Source: Pseudophaeomoniella oleicola
Lineage: Eukaryota; Ascomycota; Eurotiomycetes; Phaeomoniellales; Phaeomoniellaceae
Assembly: GCA_003868215.1 (NCBI GenBank)
Contig: QWDQ01000036.1
Span: 124,001-188,000 of the forward strand
DNA length: 64,000 nt
Reading direction: 5' to 3'
The notes below the pieces were generated by a model that worked only from the letters and a program-made list of their open reading frames with translations, was not told where the DNA came from and ran no database searches. Position 1 is the stretch's first letter. Each line of letters opens with the position of its first letter. The translations under genes and the position numbers were made by a program. This document shows positions 11,216 through 22,465 of this stretch, piece by piece.

Positions 11216-12593
11216 ATGTCTACTCAGTCCACATCTGCTATTCCGTTCACTTTTACGAATCCACAGCAACCATTTCGACTCCTCGAACTTCCACCTGAGA
11301 TTTTGCAGTTGCTAAGATCAGACACTCCTCCGACGTAGGCATAATAGTGAACATTCTGTGTTGACAGGACTGACGACCTTAGGTAGACTTAAGTTGAAGT
11401 CTTCAGCGCTTGAGCCTACAACACCATTGCCAAAATTGTCCAGCAATGGCGTGAGCCGATATGCTTCCACCGCTCACCTTGTAACCCCCACAAAGTCATA
11501 TCAGATCCGACAGGTCTCGACATCAAATTCAGTCTTCATCAGTCAGCCCTCATTGACTATATCGAAGTCTCGTTCGGACGATGACCACTTTTTGGGAAAT
11601 GTTACTGCCACATCGATGACAGCTATCTCAACTGTGGACTCTGTGCTAGAGCTGCATCCCGTTTCGTACCCTGCAGAGGAAGAGCTAACAAAGGTCCTCC
11701 CTGTATGGTCTCCTGAATTTGGTTTATACCCGTCTGCCGTCCATAGGACGAAAGAGAATCATTTCACCGAGATCCCTCTGCCGGAAGGCCAATTAAATAT
11801 TGCATATCTGAACCTTTTAGGGTTCCCACTGAAGAATGAGGGTGTTTCCGTTCGGCCGTCTGCTCCTTTTGCTCTGAAGGTGTGGAAAGACATCCTCACT
11901 GTTGCAATCGAGACATCGACAGATCTCTCGTCCTTCTTCTACCCTTCTGCTATACTGTCAGCTTCCGACCAGGAATCCGAAACCACCGACTCTGAGGGTT
12001 TAAGCCTCAAGTCCGCGCTCCTCCACTATCTCACCTACGTACAATCACCTAACGATGCGCTACCCCTCGGTGTAGAAGCATTTAACCCCGACGAAAAAGT
12101 CTGGATCCAAAAACCAAAGCTCCTACTTTGGACAGGAGCAACACTCCTTTCATTTCTCATACATTCAACAGCTGCCGAAGAAGATCTCCCCTCCTCCCTC
12201 CAGCAAACGCCCTCCATTCCCACAGACTCCTACCTAGCTCAGTGGCACGACCTCCTCCCGGAACCCTGGCGCCAATCCGCAGCCCTCTCCCTCCTCTCCC
12301 CACTCATCATCGAGGACAACGGAACCCTGAAACTCTCGACAACCTTTTCCTCTTCTTCATCCTCCACGCAACTCCCACTGTATCTATCCCAATCTCTTTC
12401 ATCGGTCGCTCTGACCTCAGACCTCAACACCACATCAGCAGCAGCAACGAGTAAAGCCACAGGCTCGACGACAATGACGACGACGGCGGCTGCTGCTGGT
12501 ACAGATAAAAAGCGGAAGTGGCATGAGAAATTCAAGGCTGAGAGGGATGCTAGAGTCGCTGCTGCTGCGGCAAAGGCGGCTAAGACGAGATAA
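11216..12593 (+). CDS. DCC1: Sister-chromatid cohesion protein Dcc1 (Ctf18-RFC subunit)
   Basis: Two exons, 11216-11334 and 11387-12593, giving 441 residues. The first exon reads MSTQSTSAIPFTFTNPQQPF then RLLELPPEILQLL, the N-terminal Dcc1 signature. The second begins LKLKSSALE and continues with TPTKSYQIRQVSTSNSVF, matching the family's CTKDKTYxLRxxxTSN pattern. The 52-nt intron has three candidate AGs (11367, 11382, 11386); only the last keeps the frame, and the branch site CTGAC (11370-11374) lies between the first and last. Dcc1 joins Ctf8 in the alternative clamp loader that acts on PCNA during replication and cohesion. A Ser/Thr/Ala-rich insert precedes the basic C-terminus (KKRKWHEKFKAERDARV), typical of fungal orthologues. 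Confidence 0.88.
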
Positions 12594-13059
12594 ATAATAG
12601 TCATCGTCAATAAACAAAATGTTATACTGAATTCAAAAAAGATTATGTGAATCGAATGTACTTTGCTTTTTTGAAAGGTCTTTGTGTAGAATTACATATT
12701 GTGTCTCTAGAGATATTGATATTGATAAATATCATACAGATCTACAACTTTTTTTCCATTGATTACATCTCAACAGATCATGCCTGAGTATATAGAATTT
12801 GATTTGATCTTATTTCATCTATAATCTCTCTCTCTGTCTCTCTATATCTATACATAAAAATATCATTTAGGTCTTCGTGGCGCATTGTATCCAAGTCCTC
12901 TCTCTCTCCCTCTCCCTCTTTCTCTCTATCAATGGGAAAATGTAACCCTTTTTGCGGGGACGGGATGGATGGATGCGCGTTATTACAAAGTAGGTTGGTA
13001 AGTCATGTGGAATGGTAGTATAGGAGCGAGCAGGTGAAAATTTACTTGTTACAACGGTT
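12594..13059. other. Convergent 3' regions of DCC1 and the MFS gene
   Basis: AT-rich tail-to-tail gap of 466 bp with runs of CTCTCT/TATCTA between about 12825 and 12930 and a TGATATTGATAAATATCA palindrome-like block near 12716-12735. No gene was seen. It should hold both poly(A) sites. Confidence 0.5.
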
Positions 13060-14744
13060 TCAAACTTGTTCTTTCTTCTGGGGAGGAGGAGGGTCATTTC
13101 TGTCGTCGTCGTCGTCGAGTTGAACGAAGCGACTCATGCGCCTCAGATCCTTGCCCCATCGCATGAACGCAAACGGCACGGGGATGGCGAGGCACGCGAC
13201 ACCGCCGAGCAGGGACATGGCGGGACCCACACCGAGGGCGTCGAACATGGGGCGCGCGGCGAGCGGCAGGCCGGCGGCGAGGACGGAGCGTAGGAAGGTG
13301 TTGGCGGACACGGCGCTGGCGGCGTACAGGCCGTAGGTGTCGACGAGGAAGTTGATGCACTGTTGGAAGATGCTGTTGAAGCCGGCGCCGATGAAGATGG
13401 CGGCGCAGACGGATGCAGGCCACGGGATTGTTGCGGGTGTGGCGGTCCAGCCGAACCAGAAGAGGCCAATAGCGAAGATGACGCCGCCGATGGCGACGGG
13501 GGGGAGGCGTGCTTCTGGGACGGGTTTGCCGCCGGCTTGTTTGGAGATGCGGGCGTAGCGTGGTTGGTTGCCGAGGTTGAGACCGACGGCGCAGAGGACG
13601 CCGATGAAGAGACCGAGGAAGGGAAGGGTGGAGACGACGGGGGAGTAGTGGCGGTGTTCTTGGTAGACGATGGGGAAGAATTCGAGGGTCGTGTAGAGGA
13701 GCGAATAGACGAATGAGGCGTAGATGGCAATGCAGGTTACCATCGGTTCGGTGGTGAGCATGAGGATGGGGCGAGAGAGCTGTTTGGTGACAATAGAATG
13801 CACGTCGAGCTTTATGCGTTCATGGGGATGGTAAAGTTCAGTGTTGCCGGTTTCTGTCCGGAGACGTTGCGCTTTGGCTTTGAGGAGGACTGGGCCATAC
13901 AATTCGGGGAGAAAGAAAAAGCTGAAAATCAAAATGGCGAATACCAAGATGGCTTCGATATACTCGGTCCAGCGCCAGCCGAGATGTGGGTTGACCAGGA
14001 TGGCTGAACCGATAATGGGACCGATGGTAGGTCCACCCACGACCATGATGGCGTAGAACGTCACGGCCCAACCGCGCGCGTTTGGAGACCAGAAGTCCCC
14101 AAGGGCTGCGGTTACGTTGGACACAGGTGCCGAGCCAAAGACACCGGCGAAGAAACGGGTGATGAAAATGGATGCTGCGTTCCTGGAGACAGCAGTCCCA
14201 ATCGAGAAGATCCCCAGGCAGAAGACAGCCGGCAGCATTGAGATTCTTCGACCCCAGACTTCGCTAATGGGAGCCCAGAGCAGCGGTCCGAAGGCGAAGC
14301 CAAGACTAGACAACTTCCGTGAGTATGTATGCAGTCTGGAGCGATGCGTTATTTGACTTACATGTACAAGGAGACACTGAATGTAGAGACCTCCTCACTG
14401 ACGCCAACATATTGGGCGATAGTCCTGTTCGTTGGTGATATGATACTGGACCCCAAACTTGCACATAACGCCAACAGGCCAAGTTCGAACGTGATGAATA
14501 TCTTATACCTGGTCGTCCAATTCCGCGGGTTCGCCTTCTCATCCGGCTCCCAGCCAACTATGTTCGGGTCTTTGCCATCTGGGCTCCTCTCCTTCTCCTG
14601 TGGCGGAAGACGGCCAGCCTGCTCGGGGTCTTGCCGATCTGAAGTTTCATTCTGAACAGACAGTGTTGATGAGGGAGAAGCAGTCGTGGCGGATGACAAG
14701 GACGACTCCTCTTCCTCCTCGTTGCCGTCCCTCCGCAACACCAT
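13060..14744 (-). CDS. MFS transporter of the DHA1 (multidrug/polyamine H+ antiporter) type
   Basis: Two exons on the minus strand: 14744-14362 and 14305-13060, giving 542 residues. A 56-nt intron joins SVSLY to ILGFAFGPLLWAPISE, restoring the transmembrane-2 motif of DHA1 exporters. Before that, NPRNW marks the entry to the first membrane helix, after an acidic Ser-rich cytosolic N-terminus. The MFS loop motif follows as EVWGRRI, and motif-C-like glycines are seen in GGPTIGPIIGSAIL. Twelve hydrophobic segments can be counted. The tail is acidic (LDDDDDRND) then Pro/Lys-rich. Known relatives export drugs, polyamines or toxins from the plasma membrane; the substrate here is unknown. A nearer AG at 14315-14314 would break the frame, so the later one was chosen. 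Confidence 0.88.
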
Positions 14745-15743
14745 CGTAGGCCGGGTATGATTCTACCAAAACTTCATGGAACAGGTGCTTGAGACTTTGC
14801 TGTCCAAGAGAAACACGAAACGATAACAAGTCATAATGGCATAGGAAAAGAGCGAATCAATAAAAAATCAAATCAAAAGACATTCAGAAAACATATCACT
14901 ACTACTGCTCGGTCACCGCTGAGCCACTCGGACTTAAGCGTAAATTTCTGTTCAAGCGCAAATTGTTCTTTCATTTCAATGACGGCGATACATTCCGGCT
15001 AAAACGGCAAGTCTGTTCGGGATTTCGTCAGTTGGGCTTCATCGTGTCCGCATCGAAAAAACATAAGAATACTACTAAGACGAAGACTTTGAAAATCAGT
15101 GAACGATGGGCACAGTGAGGAAATGGTCATGGAGGATCATTTGAATCACAGAAGTCGAATAAAAGATTCGAAACGTACGAATAAACTTCTATGGTTATCA
15201 CTGCCAAGTAAGTCGACCTCGACTTCAAGATCAAATTTCAGTTCTATATCATCGTAACAAGGGAAGTACGTATACAAGTATGTGTTTAAGACCTGCTTGA
15301 TACGCTTGCCCTATCATATCAAGACATCGACAGTCAGCCAACGTCGCAAGATGTCTGCCAGAGCATCTGTGTATGTTTATAGACTGATGGCATGCCAACC
15401 GATATCTCTTTCCGGTTAGATAGGTATCTGTTCCCTTAAGAGACCAACAGACTGGCATGCAGTAGACGCCGAGCTGGAGGCTCAGTTGATCTGATCTGAT
15501 AATCAGGTTCACAGCCGGCGTCGGGCTTCATGGCGGACACTGACCTGCAGATGGCCCGTCATGACTATCTCAAGCATGGCGTCTAGCATAAAAGTAGGCA
15601 TAGATTTCTAGAGTCCTCTCCCTTCCAGATCTCTCGAGAGCCTGCCAGATTACTCTGGGGATGGTAGAACTTTGGCCGAGGTAGGAACGACTGTCGCGGA
15701 TAAGCACAGGTGTCACGTCTCTATGTGACGACGCAATTCGCTA
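14745..15743. other. Gap of 1 kb upstream of the MFS gene and downstream of SYF1
   Basis: Both neighbours point left, so the left part should be the MFS promoter and the far right the SYF1 tail. Short frames such as minus-strand 15249-15512 show no family features. No RNA gene or repeat element was recognised. Confidence 0.45.
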
Positions 15744-18363
15744 TCAAACATCGTCCAAGTCAACATCAATGGCGTCTGGATTGGCTGGTGCAACGGATGG
15801 GGCCTGTCCGTTCGGCGGGGGCCGACTAGCACCTTCGGGACCACTGCTCGCTGCCACAAATCCAACAGGCGCCCGAGCCTGTCTCTCCAACGCAGCCATT
15901 GCATCCGCAGCGCTCTCTCCATCTTGTTGCTCGTCAATGCCGTTTGCGGTTGGGGCGCCTGCCTTTTGGTGGCTTCGGGCCAGCGCTTGCGAGGCAATGA
16001 AGTTGACATCGGTACTGTAGATTGTTAGTCTGATGATATACTGAAATGAACGGATAGACATACTTGTATTGTGCTTGAACGCTGCGTTTTATACGAAGCA
16101 TTTCCTTAAACGTGTCCTCATTACCGTGTTGGACTTCGAAGGCTTCCCATTTCTGCCAATAAGTTGGGTTCGTCCGTGGATCACAGAACTGAGAGCCGTG
16201 GCCAAAAATTGCTCGGGCCCGATCGATTTCGCCGAGACGCCTTTCCATTTCGGCGAAACGCACGCACATCTCTGCCGCTTCTTTGTCCGGCAATGCTGCG
16301 ATCGCTCGCTCATAGATAGGTCTAGTTGATGTGAGACCAAAGTTGGAAGCCGACTTGGTAATATAAAATTCGAACATCTCCAAACGATCAACGTCCGAGA
16401 CTGCTCTTGTGGCCCGTTCATAGATCCGCATCGCATGTCTCGCGAGCCCTCGGTCTTCTTCGAGGTTTCCGTACATCAAATATATGATTTTTGCGAATTG
16501 GGGTGGGCAATCTTCCACGGCTTGTTCGAAAAGATCACGTAGCCGCTCAATGCCAATTTTCCTATCAACAGCCTTGGTCAAGTACGTGTTCCAGAGCTCG
16601 AAGGCCACCGGATAAGAGAAGACATCCAGCCCACGTTCGTAGATCTTAAATGACTCTTCAAAATAACCGTGCTCCTCCAGCAAATTCGCATAGTTGACGA
16701 ATGTCTGTGGGGTTGCTATCCGTAGCTCAATAATACGGTCATATACCTTCCTCGTCTCGTCAAGGGTCCCAACACTTTCCACAAGATCCACGTAAAATGA
16801 CCAGCACTTCCAGCTTTTGTGTACACGTTGTTGGGGTGTAAGCGTTTCGTCGAAGTAGTCAACCGTTGATCGTTTCGGGGCTTGTGTAGCTTTGGCCATG
16901 ATATCGGCAGCAGTATCAAAATTCTCGTTCCGCAATTCCATTTCTGCCCATTCGCACCACATCTCGGCCAGTTCTGCAACAGATTTAAATGGCACTTTCA
17001 CAGCCTTTTCCATGATGATGCGAGCGTTGTCGAGATCTCCCGCTTGCTCATAAAATTTGGCATAATTGACCCATAGCTCGTGGAATTTTCCAACCGCTTT
17101 CCTCGGATGAATTGCAGCTATCGCACTCGTATAAGTGTTAACCACTTCCACTTTATTATCGCCCCATAATCCAACCCTTTTCTCCCACTCCGCAACATTG
17201 TGCGGATTCTGGCGCAGAAGTACATCGTTAATCAAGAAGGGTCTCCTGTCCATGAGATGTTCGAATCTCATCATCCGCAGATCGAGGTCGAAATCTGCAT
17301 TTTCATCCACCTTTCCTTCGCTTTGTCGTGTGGTAGCGGCATCCATGAGAGTACCAATGATGGACTCCTCAAATTCAACGTATGCATCAAATATCATTGT
17401 AAAGTCCCTGACCGTCATCACCGTCGTGATACCTTCTTCGAAAATATCTCGTGCGCGTTCAAAGTCTCCGCGGGTAATGTAATATGTTGCAAGACCAGTC
17501 CATAGCTTCCCCCTTTGGTCAGAGAAACGCTCGATACCACTGCGAATGATTGAGTTAACGTCAATAAAGAAACCGTCTTGATTTCCCAACTCCTTCGCTT
17601 TGTTCACGAGGAGTTCGACCATCTCACTCCATAGCTGGTAATTGCTCTTCCCATTTTTGGACGTAAATCTTTGATCGTCTAATATCTGAACGTATCGATT
17701 TACTGCCTCCTTGAAATGGCCAGTCTCCACCAGAAGCTCTATATAGTCTTCCGCGTCTTCCGGATGAATCTGCATATAACGAGCCCAGATTTTCACGGCA
17801 GTCTCTCCTCCAGCAGAATTCGCGAATCGTAGGTATAGTTTCCATATTCTGTTATGCTGAGTGACTGGAAGGGATCGCAGGGCACGATCGAAGGTCCGTC
17901 TCGTCTGCGTTACGAGCGGCTGCCGCAGAAGAAAGTGCAGATACATCTCCCAGATCGCGGGCATCTTATTTAGTAAAACGAGAGCACGCTCGAAGAGAGC
18001 GTTGACTTTGATGAAATCTGCCTTATGCGCTGCCGGATTCCTTTTCTGCAGGTGCTTCGTTCGAAAGAGCAGATACATCTTCCAGAGTTTGTATGATCGC
18101 GGTAATTGTATGCAGGCGCGCTCCATAACGAACGCTTGCTCGTGTATTGTGCCTTGTAGCCTTTTGAACTCGATGTATGCCAACCATGGCTTCACGCTTC
18201 CTGGATTCCTTATGATATCTTGCTCGTAGATCGTATCGTCGCTTGAGATGAGAAACATGTCTGGCTTCGCTTCGACCTTGGCGGGAGTCTTCATTCCATT
18301 CTGGGCCGGGGGTTCATCCTCCACGGGCGGCGCAGGCCGTTTCTTCTGCAGTTTCCCTGGCAT
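15744..18363 (-). CDS. SYF1: Pre-mRNA splicing factor Syf1 (Prp19/NTC complex)
   Basis: Two exons on the minus strand: 18363-16064 and 16014-15744, with a 49-nt intron, giving 856 residues, close to yeast Syf1 (859). The protein is almost wholly HAT/TPR repeats from about residue 45 on, for example NPGSVKPWLAYIEFKR, ERALVLLNKMPAIWEMYL and ERGLDVFSYPVAFELWNTYL. The splice joins SVQAQY to NTDVNFIASQALA, a well conserved Syf1 segment. The C-terminal tail is Ala/Pro-rich and ends acidic (DAIDVDLDDV). Syf1 scaffolds the Prp19-associated complex at spliceosome activation and links to Syf2, Isy1 and Clf1. It is divergent from VMA8. The start is the first ATG, MPGKLQKKRPAPPVEDE, with a short basic leader. 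Confidence 0.93.
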
Positions 18364-18731
18364 CTTGACAGCTTGACGGTGACCACGGCTGGTCGAATGA
18401 CAAGCAACGCGACAAAAGGAAGGAGACGATAGGTTAGCCGCCTAAAAGTTGAGAGGGACAGAAATGTCGGGATATGCCTAAACTGGTTAAGCGTCACACC
18501 GGTCAAGCTTAATTCCTTAGCCCGATGCCATGGAATTGGTCCCGCGGCGGAGGAAGACGAAGCTCCAAGATTGACGTCGAGAGCTCGAATAAGGAAATAC
18601 GACCATTTCATGCGACATCACATCTTCAACAGTGTTGGCGACCTCTCACCTTGTCTTGCAGGAGGAAAGTCCTCACCTCTCCATTGACGTTCACTCTCTC
18701 TACACAAGATCAAATTTAGAAATACAGCAAG
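18364..18731. promoter_or_regulatory. Shared promoter region, SYF1 / VMA8
   Basis: A 368-bp gap between divergent starts. On the VMA8 side it ends in a pyrimidine-rich leader (about 18675-18710). It contains TGACGT near 18684, a CRE-like half site. No TATA box is evident. Confidence 0.4.
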
Positions 18732-20014
18732 ATGTCTGGAGGAGCTGGGTATGTTTATTCTATGGTATTCTTAGGCGTACACTAACCACCTTGCAGCCGA
18801 GAAGCCGTCTTTCCCACGGTAAGATCATACTTGCAGCACAGAATCAACTGTCTGACTTTGTATAGCGGCAATCGCTGGGTTTGATGAAGAGCAAGTTGAA
18901 GGGTGCAGAGATTGGACACAGCTTACTGAAACGGAAGAGTGAAGCATTGACGAAGTAAGTCAACCAGTCGTCATGGATCTGCAGTATCGCTAACCACCCA
19001 ATCGTATAGGCGTTTTAGGGGTTTGTTACTTGATCAAAATTGGTCAGACCGACGGCTAACACAACTCAGAGATCACCCGACGAATTGACGATGCGAAGCG
19101 TAAAATGGGCAGAGTAATGCAAATCGCCGCTTTTTCTCTGGCCGAGGTTACTTATGCCGTTGGCGGTGACATTGGGTATCAAATACAGGAATCTGCGAAG
19201 CAGGCCAAGTTCCGTGTCAAGACAAAGCAAGAAAACGTCTCCGGTGTTTTCCTGCCACAATTCGAGGCGTTTACAGTAGAAGGCATCAGCGATTTCGGTC
19301 TGACGGGTCTCGGAAAGGGTGGTCAGCAAGTTCAGAGATGCAGAGAGACATATGCTAGAGCTGTCGAGACTCTGGTTGAGCTTGCGAGCTTACAGACCGC
19401 TTTCGTCATCTTGGACGAAGTCATCAAGGTAGTGAATAGGAGAGGTGAGCATGATCCGTGTGATTCTGCAAGTCTTCGCTAACGTCTGCACCAGTAAACG
19501 CCATGTAAGTCTTGTATAATGCGGTACCCAAACCCAACAGCTTTATCCTAACGCTCAATCTTCAGTGAGCATGTCATCATACCCCGAACAGAGAACACCA
19601 TCAAATGTACGTTTCTCTGCGACTTCTATCACAAAATATGCCATTTGCTGACACCCATCTCAGATATCAACTCCGAACTCGATGAGCTAGACAGAGAAGA
19701 ATTCTACCGTCTCAAAAAGGTTCCATCCTCTCCATCTCCATCTCCTTCACTTCTATACCTTCCTTTCTCTCTCCCCAAAACCCCCTCGAAAACAAGAAAG
19801 TCCAATCTCAACTAACCCCTTCCTCTCTCTTCACACACATTAGGTCTCAGGCAAAAAACAACGCGACACCGCCGCCCAAGACGCCGAAAACAAAGCCGCC
19901 AAAATCGCCGAAGAGGAAAAAGCCGACGACGACGTTGCCGAGAAAGAGAAAAGCGGTGAAGTGACGGACGGTGATATCCTGGCTGAAAAGGAAGATGAGG
20001 ATGTGATTTTCTAA
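18732..20014 (+). CDS. VMA8: V-type proton ATPase subunit D
   Basis: Nine coding exons: 18732-18748, 18797-18818, 18866-18954, 19010-19020, 19070-19444, 19495-19504, 19566-19606, 19664-19719 and 19844-20014, giving 263 residues (yeast Vma8 has 256). All introns are GT-AG. The joined protein has FPTRQSLGLMKSKLKGAEIG, then FREITRRIDDAKRKMGRVMQ and VNRRVNAIEHVIIPRTENTI, the hallmark blocks of subunit D, the central rotor stalk of V1. Exons 4 (11 nt) and 6 (10 nt) are microexons. Both are needed: exon 4 supplies the residues before EITRRI and exon 6 those in VNAI. The C-terminus is an acidic/Lys coiled tail ending DEDVIF. The last intron (124 nt) is longer than the rest. Confidence 0.93.
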
Positions 20015-20291
20015 ATTAAAGGGGCGGGGGGGAGGCCGAAGGGGGAGAAGGGGAAATAAATGGAAAGGGACGGATGGGAAAGCAATAAGATCGAAAAATC
20101 GGAAACCTTGAGGGTGGACGGAGGGCTGAAGGCATTGAGTTAGCTCTTATGAGAATGGAACATTCGTTCTTCCTTTCGAAGCTGTTTGTTGTTGTTATCA
20201 TCCATCATCATCATACTTCTCCTCTTACATGCCATGCCCTGCCATGCCATACATACATATTACTTTCGATGTTATTTACCTGTACCTGGTT

Positions 20292-20325
<34 letters not shown>

Positions 20326-21027
20326 CCACTAATTACTGACAGATTGATTTACTTGCTTGTATTCATCAATTTCACTTTCGCCTAGCATCTACATACCTGT
20401 TGTGCTTATCCACATGTGTAAACCCCTTCCCCCCCTCTTTTTCTTTTCCCACCCTTTCTATCAGAAAACGCAAAAAAAGAACACAGAAAAGAAGTTGGTT
20501 GAATACCCAAAATGTTACATTACATTACATACACACATAACATACATGCTTTTTCCTCCTCGCGAAAGGGAGAGTCATCCTCCCTTCCGTCTCTAAAGCC
20601 CCCGGGGGGGGGTATCGAAGAAAGAAGAAGAAGAAAGGGTTTTATTGAGATGGCGTCGTTCGGTCAGTGGAATAGGATAGTTCCTCCACCCCCTCTTTTT
20701 TCCTGGCCCTAGCTAAGCATTCGTAAATAATCACGTACCACGGTTATCTCGTTTCTTGTCGGCTGAGCTCTGCCGTGAGACAGTATGTATGTGTGTGGTG
20801 TTCTTTCGGTGGGTTCTGTCCCTTGGGTATTGGGTTATTGGGTACATGGGTGGTAGGTGTGGATGTGTGTAGCCAACCAGGAAGAAGGCTTGGGCTCAGA
20901 AAGAAGGGGACTGGAATCGGGGATCCGAACGCTTATGACCGCGTTCACACATCGTCCACCTCTCATATAGGGAAACGTGTAGAAAGCATAGAGAGATCGG
21001 TCAAAGATGCACCAATACCTCCGCGTC
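20015..21027. other. Convergent 1-kb gap between VMA8 and the snRNP gene, with an ATC repeat
   Basis: Tail-to-tail region with purine-rich and pyrimidine-rich runs and a trinucleotide repeat (separate entry). Several short frames lack family features. No RNA gene was seen. It is long for a convergent pair here, so long 3' UTRs or an unrecognised noncoding transcript are possible. Confidence 0.45.
20292..20324. repeat. Microsatellite (ATC)11
   Basis: Eleven perfect ATC units in the gap 3' of VMA8, the longest pure trinucleotide run in the window. Confidence 0.9.
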
Positions 21028-21999
21028 TCACTGTCTCTGGTAGGTAACCCTGATCCTCTTGTCACCCAGCTGCATACCACTAGTCGCTTCTTTCGCGCTA
21101 ATCGCTCCAACTTCGGCCTCGTACTCGACAAACGCGATCCCCGGCCTCTGCGGCACCGTACGAACTTCTTTAAAGCCTTCGAATCGGCTGAAGATGGCCG
21201 ATAATGCCTCGGAGTCGTATGATTCGGGGATGTCTCGCAGGAAGAGGATCTTGTTGGGCGGGAGGTATTCGTCGGGGACAACGGCGGTGGCGGACGCGTT
21301 GGAGGATTTGAGACCAGCACCGCGAGCGGTGGTTTTGGCCGGCGGCTGGATGGTGCCCAAGGGAGCGCCGGCGGCCGGACGTTTGAGTTTCTGTTTTTCG
21401 AGGGCTTCTTGGGCTTGTTTTCTCTCTGTAAAAAAGAGTCAGTCCTGTATGCAAAGGAAGTAGTAAACGGCAAAGCCTATCGTGGCCCACGTGCGATGAG
21501 CCAGATATGATGAACCGTGAAGTCACACTCACCCTTTTCAGCCAACCTCTTCCTCTTATGCGCCTCCAGTCCATTTTCGCCCTCCTCCCTCAACACAGTC
21601 TTGTCGCTTCTCGTCTTCGCGTAATCTAGCACCATGGGCTTGTCGAATAGCTCAAACCCGTTCACTTCTTCGATCGCTTTCGCTGCGCTCTCTGCATTGT
21701 CGAACACTATGAACGCCTGTCCCTTGGCCTTGATGTTTTTCTTCGCAACGACGTCAATTATGTTGCCGTACTCGGAGAAGATTTCAGTAAGTGCTTCGAC
21801 CAGCTGATCAGGCTTGATGCGCTCCTCAAGGTTGCGGGCCTGTGAATGTGTCAGTGGTTTGATCCAGGAGCGGAATCACGACCTGTAGCATGCGTGTACA
21901 TACATAGACTCTGTAAGGAATAGAACGTCAGCGTATTTTACGAGGTCTGGGGGGAGTGGTGACTTACGTCGCATTTGGAGGGTTCGATATCGCCGCCAT
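21028..21999 (-). CDS. U1A / U2B''-type snRNP protein with two RRMs
   Basis: Four coding exons on the minus strand: 21999-21968, 21910-21904 (7 nt), 21839-21533 and 21425-21028, giving 247 residues. The N-terminus reads MAAISNPPNATVYARNLEER, the start of an RRM with RNP2 split over three exons. RNP1 follows as KGQAFIVF, then VNGFELFDKPMVLDYAKTRS. A Lys/Ala-rich linker leads to a second RRM (NKILFLRDIPESYDSEAL, then GIAFVEYE) ending IRVTYQRQ. This layout is that of U1A/U2B''; ascomycetes usually have one such gene, so I do not choose between the U1 and U2 roles. Exon 2 (A GTC TAT) is required to keep frame: exon 1 ends with two spare bases and exon 3 starts in phase 0. Like SYF1, it works in the spliceosome. 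Confidence 0.88.
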
Positions 22000-22465
22000 G
22001 GCGGCTATAGCTCAGTATAATACTGCAAGTGTACTAATAACACTACACTTCTCGATACCGTAAGCCAATTCAAGTGAACTTCACTTCTTTTCTTTTCGTA
22101 GGACAGCAATGCAGGAGTAGAGATCGCTCAGATCTGCATTGCGATAATGCTCAACAGTCGATGCCTTTGAAGCTCCGACTCTTATAAGCTTCCCCACATT
22201 GCATTATCCTTGATTGATGATCCCGCCTTGGCAATTCGATATCATGATTAAGCAGATTCAATGTGTTTGATCGATCATAGTACAGTTCGGTATTCAGTCT
22301 ACAGATAATAGAGACAAGGTGGTATGCGACCACATATCCCCGGGTATCAAAATGCTAATTCTAACAAAGCAAATTTATTCCAGAGAGCCCGCATCAAACG
22401 CCATCGCTGTGCAAGCAAAGGAGAAGCCCCTCTTCCAGTCCTACTAAGCCACCCCTCGACATGAC
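22000..22465. other. 466-bp gap upstream of the snRNP gene, downstream of dynein
   Basis: Both neighbours are on the minus strand. The left end should be the snRNP promoter. AT-rich; no gene or RNA was recognised. Confidence 0.45.

Noticed and set aside
13143-13730. 195-codon Ser/Pro frame on the minus strand
   Set aside because: Out-of-frame reading of the MFS gene; no transmembrane pattern of its own.
20835-21473. 212-codon minus-strand Pro/Arg-rich frame
   Set aside because: Shifted frame over the second RRM of the snRNP gene.
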